Positions 32,421 through 43,181 of a stretch of DNA of 64,000 bases are shown here, one piece after another. The stretch is from Mycobacterium deserti (GTDB taxonomy: Bacteria; Actinomycetota; Actinomycetes; Mycobacteriales; Mycobacteriaceae): NCBI RefSeq assembly GCF_025345615.1, contig NZ_JAODWD010000004.1, forward strand, positions 186,001 through 250,000, read 5' to 3'. Both the position numbers and the translations under genes were made by a program. Every line of letters begins with the position of its first letter. The first letter of the stretch is position 1. The notes beneath the pieces were generated by a model that was not told the DNA's origin, searched no databases, and saw only the letters and a program-made list of their open reading frames with translations.

Positions 32421-33992
32421 ATGACGACATCGACGCCGACCAGTAGGTCGAAATCTGTTTTGTCGCAACATCTTTCACGACTGGCATCCTTCGCGATGTC
32501 GCCCCAAGCGCAACCGGCCTGGCTGGGCTTCCTCGGCGCGGTGCTGGTCACCGCGGGCGGATTGGGCGCGGGCAGCACGAGGCTGCACGACCCGGTGCTG
32601 GAATCGATGCACCTGTCCTGGCTGCGCTTCGGCCACGGGCTGGTGCTGTCGTCGGTGCTGCTGTGGGGCGGCGTCGCACTGATGCTGGTCGCCTGGCTGC
32701 GGCTGGGCAGGCGGGTGATCGACCGCAGCGCCACGGAATACACCATGGTCGCGACGACGGGGTTCTGGCTGGCGCCGCTGCTGCTCAGCGTTCCGGTGTT
32801 CAGCCGCGACACCTATTCCTACCTCGCCCAGGGCGCACTGCTGCGCGACGGCTTCGACCCTTACGCCGTCGGACCGATCGAGAACCCGAACTCGTTGCTG
32901 GACAACGTGAGCCCGATCTGGACCACCACCACCGCACCCTACGGGCCGGCGTTCATCCTGATCGCGAAGTTCGTCACGATGGTGGTCGGCGACAACGTCA
33001 TCGCCGGCACGATGCTGCTGCGGCTGTGCATGCTGCCTGGTCTCGTGCTGCTGATCTGGGCCGCGCCGCGGGTCGCCCGCCACGTCGGCGCCAGCGGGGT
33101 CGCAGCCCTGTGGATCTGTGCGCTGAATCCGCTGGTGATCATCCATCTGATGGGCGGCGTGCACAACGAGATGCTGATGGTCGGCCTGATGATGGCCGCG
33201 ATCGCGCTGACGTTCGGCGGCCGCCATGTCGCCGGAGTCGGACTTGTCGCAGCCGCTGTTGCGGTGAAAGCCACTGCCGGACTGGCCCTTCCGTTCATGG
33301 TCTGGGTGTGGACGCGTGATCTGCGACATCGCCGCGGATATGCTCCGGTCAAGGCGTTCGCGGTTGCCACGGCGGCATCGGCGCTGATCTTCGTCGTGGT
33401 CTTCGCGGTGTTGTCGCTGCTGGCCGGTGTCGGTCTCGGCTGGCTCACGGCGCTGGCCGGTTCGGTGAAGATCATCAACTGGCTGACCCTGCCGACGGCG
33501 GTGGCCAATCTGGTCAACGTCGTCGGCGGGCTCTTCCTACCGGTCAGCTTCTACGCCGTGCTGGACATCACGCGCATCGTCGGCATCGCGGTCATTGCGG
33601 TCGCACTCCCGTTGTTGTGGTGGCGGTTTCGCCACACGGACCGGGACGCACTGATGGGCATCGCGCTGGTGATGGGTGTCGTGGTGTTGTTCGTGCCCGC
33701 CGCACTGCCCTGGTACTACACCTGGCCGCTGGCGGTGGTGGCGGCGCTGGCGCAGAGCCCGGCGGCCATCGCGGTGATCGCCGGGCTGTCGACCTGGATC
33801 ACTGTGATCTGGAAGCCCGACGGCGCACACGGCATGTACTCGTGGGGCCACGTGCTGTTGGCGACGGCGTGCGCCGCGGTCGCCTGGTACTCGCTCTACC
33901 GCGTGGCCAAGACTAGTAAGCCATCGCCTGGGCCCGACGTACCACCTCACGGGCCTGATGAGAGTGCAACGCATCAACCGGCCGGGCATTAG
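32421..33992 (+). CDS. mptA: Alpha-1,6-mannosyltransferase MptA
   Basis: 523 residues from ATG 32421, with TAGGAG 5 nt upstream. The longer frame from 32376 runs into idsA2. It is a GT-C type polytopic glycosyltransferase with about 12 membrane segments and the early loop motif SRDTYSYLAQGALLRDG, where the catalytic Asp lies. MptA uses polyprenyl-phosphomannose to extend the alpha-1,6-mannan core of lipomannan. Its last 80 nt overlap the convergent HTH gene, because its tail runs past the expected end. Confidence 0.93.
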   Translation: MTTSTPTSRSKSVLSQHLSRLASFAMSPQAQPAWLGFLGAVLVTAGGLGAGSTRLHDPVLESMHLSWLRFGHGLVLSSVLLWGGVALMLVAWLRLGRRVIDRSATEYTMVATTGFWLAPLLLSVPVFSRDTYSYLAQGALLRDGFDPYAVGPIENPNSLLDNVSPIWTTTTAPYGPAFILIAKFVTMVVGDNVIAGTMLLRLCMLPGLVLLIWAAPRVARHVGASGVAALWICALNPLVIIHLMGGVHNEMLMVGLMMAAIALTFGGRHVAGVGLVAAAVAVKATAGLALPFMVWVWTRDLRHRRGYAPVKAFAVATAASALIFVVVFAVLSLLAGVGLGWLTALAGSVKIINWLTLPTAVANLVNVVGGLFLPVSFYAVLDITRIVGIAVIAVALPLLWWRFRHTDRDALMGIALVMGVVVLFVPAALPWYYTWPLAVVAALAQSPAAIAVIAGLSTWITVIWKPDGAHGMYSWGHVLLATACAAVAWYSLYRVAKTSKPSPGPDVPPHGPDESATHQPAGH

Positions 33993-34338
33993 CCTGCTGA
34001 TCGGACGCCCCGTCCCGGCTGATGGTCAGTGACGGGTCAGGGGTGAACAGCCAGCGCACGATCTCGGTGTCGTCGTATCCCCCGTCGTGCAACACGACGA
34101 GCAATCCCGGCAGGCTCTTCACCACATTGCCGGTGTTGTCGAAGAAGGCTGTCGGCACCACAGGCGTGCCGCCGCGTCGGACGGCGAGGAGATGGCCGTC
34201 GCGCAATTGCTGGTGCACTTTGGTCACCGGTACACCGATCAGCTCGGCGACGGTCGGCAGATCGTAGACGGCTTCCTCGGGGTCGAGGATGTCGTCGGCG
34301 GCCGGAATGCTGCTCACCGCATCGAGTCTAGGACTCAC
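33913..34338 (-). CDS. HTH DNA-binding protein, PknL partner (Rv2175c-like)
   Basis: About 141 residues from GTG 34338 (alternative GTG 34317). The winged-helix/HTH segment TVAELIGVPVTKVHQQLRDGHLLAVRR is followed by the conserved C-terminus HSHQAREVVRRAQAMAY. Rv2175c is a DNA-binding substrate of PknL. The reported Thr9 phosphosite of the M. tuberculosis protein is not obvious in the short N-terminus here. It is divergent from pknL with only about 43 bp between start codons, so the two share a regulatory region. Confidence 0.85.
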   Translation of the reverse strand: MSPRLDAVSSIPAADDILDPEEAVYDLPTVAELIGVPVTKVHQQLRDGHLLAVRRGGTPVVPTAFFDNTGNVVKSLPGLLVVLHDGGYDDTEIVRWLFTPDPSLTISRDGASDQQANARPVDALHSHQAREVVRRAQAMAY

Positions 34339-34381
34339 GCGGCGTCCCGACGCGCATGGCCGTCGACTCGAACTCCGTAAC

Positions 34382-35593
34382 ATGTCTTCGGTGGACGCCT
34401 ACCGGCAATTCGACCCGTTGGCCGGGTCGGTACTGGATGGGCGGTACCGCGTCGACACGTTGATCGCCACCGGCGGCATGTCCGCGGTGTACCGCGGACT
34501 GGACCTCCGCCTCGACCGGCCGGTCGCGTTGAAGGTGATGGAGTCGCGGTACGCCGGCGACACACAGTTCCTCACTCGGTTCCAGCGCGAGGCGCGCGCC
34601 GTCGCCCGGCTCAAAAACCCCGGCGTCGTCGCGGTGTACGACCAGGGCATCGACGGCCAGCATCCGTTCCTGGTGATGGAACTAGTGGAGGGCGGCACGC
34701 TACGCGAACTGCTGCGCGAGCGCGGCCCGATGCCCCCGCACGCAGTCGCCGCAGTGCTGTCGCCGCTGCTGGGCGGCCTCGCGGTGGCGCACCGCGCCGG
34801 TTTGGTGCATCGCGACGTCAAACCGGAAAACGTGCTGATCTCCGACGACGGCGACGTCAAGATCGCCGACTTCGGACTGGTCCGCGCGGTGGCCGACGCC
34901 AAGATCACCTCGACCAGCGTGATCCTGGGAACGGCGGCCTACCTGTCGCCCGAGCAAGTCAGCACGGGCGACGCGGGACCACGCAGCGACGTCTACGCGG
35001 TGGGTGTGCTCGCCTTCGAATTGCTCACCGGTGCAACGCCGTTCACCGGTGACACCACTCTTGCGGTGGCGTACCAACGGATGGACAACGACGTGCCAGC
35101 ACCGAGCACCCTGATCGGCGGCGTGCCCGCACAGTTCGACGAACTCGTGCTCACCGCCACCGCGCGCGACCCGGCCGATCGCTACGCCGACGCCCAGGAC
35201 ATGGGCGACGAGCTCGAGGCCATCGTCGAGGAACTCCGCCTGCCCGCGTTCCGCGTTCCCGCGCCGCGCAATTCGGCTACCCACGCCTCAGCCGCGCTGT
35301 ACGACAGCCAAGGTCGTCAGCAGGCGACGACCGAGCACCTGGCGCCTCCGCCGGTCGGGCAGGTTCCGCGTCAACCGACGCGCGAGCTCCCGCGCGACGA
35401 CCGGCAACCGGTCGAGCCCGAATACTCAGGCGTGGCAGGACAATTCGCCGGCATCGACGTCGACGAATTTCACTGGGCACGCCAGCGCGCGAAGCGGGTG
35501 CTGCTCTTCTGGGTCGTCGCCGTGCTTACGCTGACCGGACTCATCGCAGCCGGGGCGTGGACACTCGGCACCAACATCGGCGCGTTGATCTGA
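34382..35593 (+). CDS. pknL: Serine/threonine protein kinase PknL
   Basis: 403 residues from ATG 34382 (MSSVDAYRQFD). The upstream frame only shadows the divergent gene. The kinase domain is complete: the glycine loop (ATGGMSAVYRG), ALKVM, HRDVKPENVL, ADFGL, and GTAAYLSPEQV with the activation-loop Thr residues. A juxtamembrane linker rich in Pro/Gln follows, then one C-terminal transmembrane helix (about 376-396). Almost no extracytoplasmic domain remains, as in M. tuberculosis PknL (Rv2176). Confidence 0.95.
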   Translation: MSSVDAYRQFDPLAGSVLDGRYRVDTLIATGGMSAVYRGLDLRLDRPVALKVMESRYAGDTQFLTRFQREARAVARLKNPGVVAVYDQGIDGQHPFLVMELVEGGTLRELLRERGPMPPHAVAAVLSPLLGGLAVAHRAGLVHRDVKPENVLISDDGDVKIADFGLVRAVADAKITSTSVILGTAAYLSPEQVSTGDAGPRSDVYAVGVLAFELLTGATPFTGDTTLAVAYQRMDNDVPAPSTLIGGVPAQFDELVLTATARDPADRYADAQDMGDELEAIVEELRLPAFRVPAPRNSATHASAALYDSQGRQQATTEHLAPPPVGQVPRQPTRELPRDDRQPVEPEYSGVAGQFAGIDVDEFHWARQRAKRVLLFWVVAVLTLTGLIAAGAWTLGTNIGALI

Positions 35594-35613
35594 CGCGCGC
35601 CCCGAAGACGGAC

Positions 35614-37032
<1,419 letters not shown>

Positions 37033-37050
37033 TCACCGCCGGGCGGCTGG

Positions 37051-37530
37051 TCAGCCCGTCGTCATCACCTGGAACCGCAGCAGATTGTGCCGCGCGTCGA
37101 CCAGGGCGTCGTGCGCGTCGCGCGGCCGCGGTGGCATCCGCGGCGATCCGCGGTCTTCCCAGAATTGCCGCAGTTCTCTGGTGAACCGCGGTATCGCAGG
37201 CGGCAGGTCGGCCATCGGCCCCCACAGCTGGCACAGCACGACGTGGTCGTACGCCCCGACCCACGCCCACATCTCGATCGGCTCGTCGCCGTCGATGCCC
37301 AGGAAGTCCTCCAGGTCCGAGCGGATCTGCCTGCGCGAGCGCCACAACGGCGACGCGGGCGACGGCAGCTTTGGCAGGACGTGCTTTCGAACCCAGCTGC
37401 CCGCCCGTTCGGGATCGAATTCGGTTGATACGGCGTAATATTCGCGTCCGTCCTCAGCGGCGACACCGATGGAGATCAACTCGATCGTGCGGCCGTTGTC
37501 GATGAACTCGGTGTCGTAGAAGTAGCGCAC
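37051..37530 (-). CDS. RNase AS, DEDD 3'-5' exoribonuclease (Rv2179c-like)
   Basis: 159 residues from GTG 37530, which shares one base with the stop of the upstream membrane-protein gene (TAGTG). A larger open frame upstream is a shadow. The DEDD nuclease acidic residues appear as FYDTEF at the N-terminus, WVGAYDHVVL in the middle and HDALVDAR near the C-terminus. Rv2179c is an exoribonuclease specific for adenylate-containing RNA. Confidence 0.9.
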   Translation of the reverse strand: MRYFYDTEFIDNGRTIELISIGVAAEDGREYYAVSTEFDPERAGSWVRKHVLPKLPSPASPLWRSRRQIRSDLEDFLGIDGDEPIEMWAWVGAYDHVVLCQLWGPMADLPPAIPRFTRELRQFWEDRGSPRMPPRPRDAHDALVDARHNLLRFQVMTTG

Positions 37531-38414
37531 TAGGCCACCTGCTCCGGCGCCCGTTCCGACGGTGCAGGTGCGGCGTGGATCTCGCGGTCGAGCTGTGCGT
37601 CGACCTTGGCGTCGTCGGGGAACCTGGGCATGCCGGCAATCGCGTCCTGCAGCCACAGTTTGGCCTGGACCACCGGCCTGCGCAGCCAGCGCTCCCGTTC
37701 CAGCGCACGATGCATCTTGCGGGGGCGTTTCGTGTACCGCCAGCGCGCCCACGGGGCATGCGGACGCGACAACCGGATGGCCCCGACCAGCAGCAGCGGG
37801 GTGATGAACATGCCGACGAGTCCGGTCCACACCTTGCCCTTGAGCAGCACGACGACGGCCAGCAGCAGGGTCAGCACTGCGATGACGACGACGCCGGCGC
37901 GGGCCAGCAGGGTGTGGTCGCTGCGCCAGATGTTGATGTCGAAAAAGGACAGCGGGTTGAAGCCGAGTATCAGCAGGCCCGCGACGGCCACCGCCGCGAA
38001 CACCGCGTCGACCGACGTGCGGCCGTCCTCGGCCCAATACACGTCCTGAAGATGCAGGATCAGTGCGAACTCGTCGAGTACCAGCGCTGAGCCGACGCCG
38101 AAAAAGATTGCGGCGACGGTGAATTCGGGTACTCCGCCGTCGACCGCCAGCGTGACCATCGTCACGCCGGAGACCATGACCAGAATCACACCGATCACGA
38201 CGTGGTGGAGGTGCAGCCCAGCCCCCGGTGTCCCCGAAACCGAGATGTTGCGGGGCTGCCACCATTTGCGCGGCGCATCGCTGTCGGCGTGGGCACGGAT
38301 GTACCGCACGATCGTGCGGGTCACGAAGAACGTCGCGATGAAGGCCACCAGGCAGAAGGCGAGCGGCAGGCGTCCCGGTGGAATGGCGAAGTCGAAATCG
38401 AGGTCCGCGCGCAC
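37530..38414 (-). CDS. Integral membrane protein (Rv2180c-like)
   Basis: 294 residues with about seven transmembrane helices in the first 215 residues and a basic cytoplasmic C-terminal tail of about 80 residues. The loop [18 protein letters not shown] contains clustered His and is the most distinctive motif. Function unknown. It is coupled to the RNase AS gene by a 1-nt overlap and divergent from the mannosyltransferase gene (84 bp apart), as Rv2180c/Rv2181 in H37Rv. Confidence 0.82.
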   Translation of the reverse strand: MRADLDFDFAIPPGRLPLAFCLVAFIATFFVTRTIVRYIRAHADSDAPRKWWQPRNISVSGTPGAGLHLHHVVIGVILVMVSGVTMVTLAVDGGVPEFTVAAIFFGVGSALVLDEFALILHLQDVYWAEDGRTSVDAVFAAVAVAGLLILGFNPLSFFDINIWRSDHTLLARAGVVVIAVLTLLLAVVVLLKGKVWTGLVGMFITPLLLVGAIRLSRPHAPWARWRYTKRPRKMHRALERERWLRRPVVQAKLWLQDAIAGMPRFPDDAKVDAQLDREIHAAPAPSERAPEQVA

Positions 38415-38498
38415 GCGAAGAACTTACGCCGACCTGCGCGTGTCGTGGCCGGGATACCCTCCGACGCGCCGAGACGCCCCGATAGTGTGGTCGGCGAC

Positions 38499-39791
38499 AT
38501 GAGGATTTGGCGGTCGCCCGACGGGCGTGGTTGGGGGCCGACGCTCGGCTGGCGACTCTTCCAATTGCTCACCGCCGCCGCGGTCGCGTGGGCGGGTTGG
38601 CGCCTGCTGGGGCACCTTCCGTACCGCATCGACATCGACGTCTACCGGATGGGCGGACGGGCCTGGCTCGACGGCCGCCCGCTGTACGCCGACGGGGTCA
38701 TGTTCCAGACCCGCGGCGGGCTGGACCTGCCGTTCACCTACCCACCGCTGGCCGCAGTCGTGTTCTCCCCGTTCGCGCTGCTGTCGCTCGACGTGGCCAG
38801 CATCGCGATCACGCTGACCACCCTGGTACTGCTGGTCGTCGCGACGACCATCGTGCTGACCCGCCTCGACGTGTGGCCGGACCCGTCCGGCGGCAAGAGC
38901 ACGGTGACCGGGGAACCCGCCTGGCTTCGACGGGCATGGCTGGCCGCGGCAATCGTCGCGCCCGCAGTGCTCTTCCTCGAACCGATCCGGTCGAACTTCG
39001 ACTTCGGGCAGATCAACGTCGTGTTGATGACGCTCGTCATCGCCGACTGCGTGCCGCGCAGAACCCCCTGGCCGCGGGGCATGCTGCTGGGTCTGGCGAT
39101 CGCGCTCAAACTCACCCCGGCAGTGTTCCTGTTGTACTTCCTGCTGCGCCGGGACACCCGCGCGCTGCTCGTCACCGCCTTCTCCGCGGGGCTGGCCACG
39201 CTGACAGGGGCGGCGTTCGCGTGGCGCGACTCGCTCGAGTACTGGACCGAGACGGTGCGCAACACCGATCGCATCGGCGCCGCGACGTTGAACACCAACC
39301 AGAACATCGCAGGTGCGCTGGCGCGCCTCGGCCTCGACGAAGGCGTGCGGTACGGACTCTGGCTCGTGGCGTGCTTCGCGGTGCTGGGCCTCACGGTCTG
39401 GGCGGTGCGACGGGTGCTCAACGCGGAGGAACACGTGCTGGCGTTGATCTGTGTGGCGATGTTCGGTCTCGTGGTCTCGCCGGTGTCGTGGTCGCACCAC
39501 TGGGTCTGGGCGCTGCCCGCCGTCGTGGTCACCGCGATCATGGGTTACCGGCAACGCCATGTCGCGCTGGCCTTGGTGGCGCTGGCAGGTGTCGTGCTGA
39601 TGGTGTGGACGCCGATACCGCTCATGCCCGAGCACGAGGAGACCGCGGCCTCGCTGTGGCGCCAGCTGATCGGGGCGTCTTACATCTGGTGGGCCCTCGC
39701 GGTGATTCTGGTGTCGGGCACGGTTCGGGCGCACGTCGGCCGGCGCACCACCGCGGGCGTGAACGCCGCGCCGGTGCCCGCGGTGAACTAG
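38499..39791 (+). CDS. mptC: Alpha-1,2-mannosyltransferase of LM/LAM branching (Rv2181-like, GT87)
   Basis: 430 residues from ATG 38499. The frame extends upstream but only over the divergent gene. It is a polytopic GT-C enzyme of family GT87: [12 protein letters not shown] with the catalytic Asp region in the first loop, [10 protein letters not shown], and about 10 membrane helices. Rv2181 adds single alpha-1,2-mannose branches to the mannan backbone of LM and LAM from polyprenyl-phosphomannose. Its TAG stop shares the CTAG tetramer with the stop of the convergent acyltransferase gene. Confidence 0.9.
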   Translation: MRIWRSPDGRGWGPTLGWRLFQLLTAAAVAWAGWRLLGHLPYRIDIDVYRMGGRAWLDGRPLYADGVMFQTRGGLDLPFTYPPLAAVVFSPFALLSLDVASIAITLTTLVLLVVATTIVLTRLDVWPDPSGGKSTVTGEPAWLRRAWLAAAIVAPAVLFLEPIRSNFDFGQINVVLMTLVIADCVPRRTPWPRGMLLGLAIALKLTPAVFLLYFLLRRDTRALLVTAFSAGLATLTGAAFAWRDSLEYWTETVRNTDRIGAATLNTNQNIAGALARLGLDEGVRYGLWLVACFAVLGLTVWAVRRVLNAEEHVLALICVAMFGLVVSPVSWSHHWVWALPAVVVTAIMGYRQRHVALALVALAGVVLMVWTPIPLMPEHEETAASLWRQLIGASYIWWALAVILVSGTVRAHVGRRTTAGVNAAPVPAVN

Positions 39792-40513
39792 CCGGCGGCC
39801 ACAGCGGGCATGCGCGCGGACGGCTTCGCCGTGTCGTCGGCCTTGCCGTCCTTGATGTCGGCGGCGTAGAGGTCGACGTACTCCTGCCCGGACAGCTGCA
39901 TGAGCTCGTACATCACCTCGTCGATGACCGCGCGCTCGATGAACCGGTTTCCCGCAAGGCCCTCGAAGCGGGTGAAGTCCATCGGCTTGCCGAACTTCAC
40001 CTTCACCCGGCCGAACCGCCACATCTTGCTGCCTGGCGGGTTGACGCTGTCAGTTCCGATCATCGCGACCGGAATGACCGGCACACCGGTCTCCAGCGCC
40101 AGCCGGGCCAGCCCGGTCTTGCCCTTGTAGAGTCGCCCGTCGGGCGACCGGGTGCCCTCCGGATACATACCGAGCAGCTTGCCCTGACTGAGGATGCGCG
40201 CGGCGGTGTTCAAGGCGCTCTGCGCACTGTCGGCATCGGCGCGGTCGATCGGCACCTGTCCGGCCGAGGTGAAGAACCAGCGCTGGAACCAGCCTTTGAT
40301 CCCGGTCCCGGTGAAGTATTCGGCCTTGGCCAGGAAGGTGATCCTGCGGCTCTCCACCAGCGGCAAATAAAAGCTGTCCGCAACCGCGAGGTGATTACTC
40401 GCCAGAATGGCAGGACCAGACCGTGGAACATAATCCAGCCCTTCGACTTTCGGCCGGCCCAGCAACGACAGCAGAGGCCCCATGAAGATGTATTTGAACA
40501 GCCAATACCACAT
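39788..40513 (-). CDS. 1-acylglycerol-phosphate acyltransferase-like protein (PlsC family, Rv2182c-like)
   Basis: 241 residues from ATG 40513 ([12 protein letters not shown]). A PlsC/LPLAT domain with the catalytic [13 protein letters not shown] (H-x4-D box) and the [10 protein letters not shown] block is present. It is membrane-associated through its N-terminus. The M. tuberculosis homologue has been implicated in glycerophospholipid acylation (called PlsM in some work, recalled from memory). The substrate position is not inferred here. The C-terminal 40 residues are low complexity. Confidence 0.88.
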   Translation of the reverse strand: MWYWLFKYIFMGPLLSLLGRPKVEGLDYVPRSGPAILASNHLAVADSFYLPLVESRRITFLAKAEYFTGTGIKGWFQRWFFTSAGQVPIDRADADSAQSALNTAARILSQGKLLGMYPEGTRSPDGRLYKGKTGLARLALETGVPVIPVAMIGTDSVNPPGSKMWRFGRVKVKFGKPMDFTRFEGLAGNRFIERAVIDEVMYELMQLSGQEYVDLYAADIKDGKADDTAKPSARMPAVAAG

Positions 40514-40596
40514 GGACCCTCCCGATGATCGAACACGACAAGACGGTGTTCTGCGACAACTGTACCCACGCGCTGTGAATGCGACCACAGACGCGC

Positions 40597-40977
40597 CTAC
40601 TCCTCCACGGTTACCGGGATGTGCTGGTACCGACTCGCTCCCGACGGGGCCGGGCCCTGCGGTGGACCCTCCGGCGGAGGCGGCGGACCTTGCGGCGGCG
40701 TGCCGTCGGGCTGCTGTGTGTCCGCGTCCAGGATCGCCCGAACCACCGCCAGCAGCGCGACGCTGTGCTCGGCGACGACGGTCAACAACGGATGTTGTTC
40801 CCCGGACGCCAGTGCGGCTATCGCGCACACCGGGCACCACACCTGCTGGCATTTGCCCGGCCCGTCACCACTGCCCGCCAGCGCCGCGGCCGACCGCACG
40901 GCGGGATCGAGCCTGTCGAGGATCATCTGCGCCAGCCTCCGCAGTTCGGGACCCAGATCGGGATGCGCACTGCTCAC
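40597..40977 (-). CDS. Small CxxC protein (Rv2183c-like)
   Basis: About 126 residues from GTG 40977, which overlaps the ATPase stop by 4 nt (GTGA). GTG 40986 is also possible. The centre has a conserved cysteine cluster KCQQVWCPVCA (C-x4-C-x2-C) that could bind a metal or redox-cycle. The C-terminal third is a proline/glycine-rich low-complexity segment. Function unknown. It is last in the operon with the SRPBCC and ArsA-like genes. Confidence 0.75.
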   Translation of the reverse strand: MSSAHPDLGPELRRLAQMILDRLDPAVRSAAALAGSGDGPGKCQQVWCPVCAIAALASGEQHPLLTVVAEHSVALLAVVRAILDADTQQPDGTPPQGPPPPPEGPPQGPAPSGASRYQHIPVTVEE

Positions 40978-42227
40978 GCTGGCCACACCTCCGGATTCGG
41001 TCGAAACCGCACTGTCAGCTCACTGCCCCGCAGCGCGGCGTCCACCACGATGCACCGACGCAGGACCGACGCCAGCCGCACGCGGCGCCGCATGCCGCCT
41101 GCGCCGATGATCAAGTCATCGTCGACTCGGCCCAACGTCAGTGCGCCGGAGTCGACCTGCGGCAACTCTAGCCGCAGCCGGTAGACGGCTTCGAGGCCCG
41201 TGCCCGATTCCCGATCCACGACCGGACGCAGCGGCCCGGGCGGCGGTGAACCGTCGCGTCGACGGGCGCTGTCGAGTAGTTCGCCCAGCGCTTTGGGGCC
41301 GATCGGCTCGCCCGCCAGATGCGGCACCAGCACCAGCCGTACATCGCCGATCCTCTCGTCGAGATCGGCCAGCACCGCGGCCTGCTCGGCGATCCGCTCG
41401 GAGTACCAGTCAAACGCCGGGTGTTCGGGCAAGTTGCGATACTCGAACGAATCATCCTGCACCAGAATTTGATTGACGATGAGCTCCTGCACAGCCACGC
41501 CCATCAACGCCAGTGAGCCCAGCGTGCGCACCGCCTCGGCGGCCACCACGCGCTCGGCGGTCATCACCAGGTGCGCGCCGACCCGCGACCCGTCCGTCAG
41601 CAGCGAACTGAGCTGCTCGACTCCCCCGCCGATGCGTTCGACGAGCTCGACGACCGCTGCCGTGCGGGCGTCGTCAGTGGCCGACAGCCGCCGGTGCCGC
41701 GGCCAGGCCCGCTCCAGGTACAGCCCGAATGTCGCGGGCAACGTGAGCATGCGCAGCGCATCAGCTGTCGATGCGCAGTCGACCACCACGCGATCCCACC
41801 GGCCCGAAGCCGCCAACTCGCCGACCTCGTGCAGCCCGAGCACCTCTTGAATACCGGGAAATGCCGAGAGTTCCTCGGGTGCAACGCTTCCCACATCAGA
41901 TTCTGGGAACCTATCCGACAACACCCCGGCGGTGTCGCGCCACCGCTGCGCCAACAGCGCCAGCGTGTCGAGTGCCAGCGCGTCCAAGGATCCGCCGCCG
42001 GCATCCGCGTCATCGGCGAGCACTCGGGTCGGCTCGCGGTGTCCTGTCGGCGCGACGTCGGCACCCAGCACGTCACCGATCGAGTGCGCCTGGTCGGTGG
42101 AGACGATGAGCACCCGCAGACCCGCACGCGCATCGCGCACCGCGGTGGCGGTTGCCAACGTCGACTTACCTACGCCGCCCTTGCCGACGAACAGACTGAT
42201 CCGGGCGCCGCCCGGGGACTCAGTCAG
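40974..42227 (-). CDS. ArsA/Get3-like ATPase, start probably CTG (Rv2184c-like)
   Basis: About 417 residues if started at CTG 42227. The deviant Walker A (P-loop) GKGGVGKST falls at residues 15-23, followed by LIVSTDQAHS (switch-like region) and a C-terminal ArsA_HSP20-like beta domain. The first ATG, GTG or TTG in frame is TTG 42158, directly after the P-loop, which would destroy the nucleotide site. A stop (TGA) lies just upstream, so initiation must use CTG 42227 or a similar codon. Family members deliver membrane proteins or transport anions. No substrate is known here. It overlaps the SRPBCC gene by 8 nt. Confidence 0.82.
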   Translation of the reverse strand: MTESPGGARISLFVGKGGVGKSTLATATAVRDARAGLRVLIVSTDQAHSIGDVLGADVAPTGHREPTRVLADDADAGGGSLDALALDTLALLAQRWRDTAGVLSDRFPESDVGSVAPEELSAFPGIQEVLGLHEVGELAASGRWDRVVVDCASTADALRMLTLPATFGLYLERAWPRHRRLSATDDARTAAVVELVERIGGGVEQLSSLLTDGSRVGAHLVMTAERVVAAEAVRTLGSLALMGVAVQELIVNQILVQDDSFEYRNLPEHPAFDWYSERIAEQAAVLADLDERIGDVRLVLVPHLAGEPIGPKALGELLDSARRRDGSPPPGPLRPVVDRESGTGLEAVYRLRLELPQVDSGALTLGRVDDDLIIGAGGMRRRVRLASVLRRCIVVDAALRGSELTVRFRPNPEVWPA

Positions 42228-42660
42228 CCTCGACTCGTTTCTTGAGGTCCTTCAATGCGGTGTCGGTCAGTCTGCGTTCGGCCTTTCGCTTGAGCAGACC
42301 GATCATCGGGATGACCAGGTCGACCGCCAGCTCATAGGTGACGTCGGTGCCGGATCCCTTGGGAGACAGCCGGTATGCCCCGTCCAGCGCCTTCAACAGC
42401 GAACTGGACACCAGCGACCACGTCACCGAGCCGCTGTCGACCTTGTTCCAGTCGTATGCCAATACCATGGTGTCCTTGAGTACGGCCGCGTCGAGCACCA
42501 ACCGGGCCTTTTTCGGAAAACCGGACGGGTCCGCTTCAAGCACCTCGCAGTCCTTGTACTCGTTGACCCATTCCGGATAAGACTCGATGTCGGCGATGAC
42601 GTCCATCACCGTCGAAGGATCGGCATCGATATAGATCGTCTGCGCCGTCTTGTCCGCCAC
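42220..42660 (-). CDS. SRPBCC/polyketide-cyclase-fold protein (Rv2185c, TB16.3-like)
   Basis: 146 residues starting MADKTAQTIYIDADPSTVMDV. The typical START-like sequence has YPEWVNEYKDCEV and a C-terminal amphipathic helix (VIPMIGLLKRKAERRLTDTALKDLKK) that would cap a hydrophobic cavity. Such folds bind lipids or polyketides. It precedes the ArsA-like ATPase with an 8-nt overlap, so the two are translated together. Confidence 0.88.
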   Translation of the reverse strand: MADKTAQTIYIDADPSTVMDVIADIESYPEWVNEYKDCEVLEADPSGFPKKARLVLDAAVLKDTMVLAYDWNKVDSGSVTWSLVSSSLLKALDGAYRLSPKGSGTDVTYELAVDLVIPMIGLLKRKAERRLTDTALKDLKKRVEAD

Positions 42661-42701
42661 GTCAGAAATCTACCCTTCTTTGCACCGCTTAAGCCGATGG
42701 T

Positions 42702-43091
42702 TCACGCGCGCGGGGAAACCCCGACCGGGCGCGACGCTTCGAGCGCGCGTTTCACCTCGAAGGCCATGTTCTTACCCGCCACCCGCCGTCGGTGGTTCAT
42801 CTTCGGCAGGTTCATCTTCGCCAACTGCCACGCCGCCGCGCCCGCCGGTTCGGCGTGCAGGAAGTAGTGCAGCACCACCCCGTCGAGAACCGGCTCCAGC
42901 CAGACCTCCATGGTGCCGATCAGCGCACCGGTCACCGTCCAGCGGTGCCCCACCGCCCCGCGGTCCTCCACGACCGTCAGTCGCAGGTCGGGCCACCACC
43001 GCCGCCAGCTCGCGGGATCGGCGACAGCCCGCCCGACCTCGGCCGGATCGGCCGCGACGAACGTCTCGTCGGCGATCTGGATGCTGTTCAT
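42702..43091 (-). CDS. SRPBCC-fold protein (Rv2186c-like)
   Basis: 129 residues, a second START-like domain (ETFVAADPAEVGRAVADPASWRRWWPDLRL). The basic C-terminal part (KMNHRRRVAGKNMAFEVKRALEA) is conserved in mycobacteria. It is first in the minus-strand operon of lipid-binding-fold proteins and ATPase, 41 bp before the next gene and 90 bp from the divergent fadD15. Function unknown. Confidence 0.82.
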   Translation of the reverse strand: MNSIQIADETFVAADPAEVGRAVADPASWRRWWPDLRLTVVEDRGAVGHRWTVTGALIGTMEVWLEPVLDGVVLHYFLHAEPAGAAAWQLAKMNLPKMNHRRRVAGKNMAFEVKRALEASRPVGVSPRA

Positions 43092-43181
43092 GGCCTACAA
43101 GCTTCACACATGCGCCGCTTTCCGCCACACGGGGCCGACTAGGCTGGCAGCGGCAAAGCCGCTAGTCGAGAGGCCATAACC

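Noticed and set aside
38424..40022. Minus-strand open frame of 532 codons opposite the GT87 gene
   Set aside because: Shadow frame. The plus-strand mannosyltransferase has clear motifs and codon bias.
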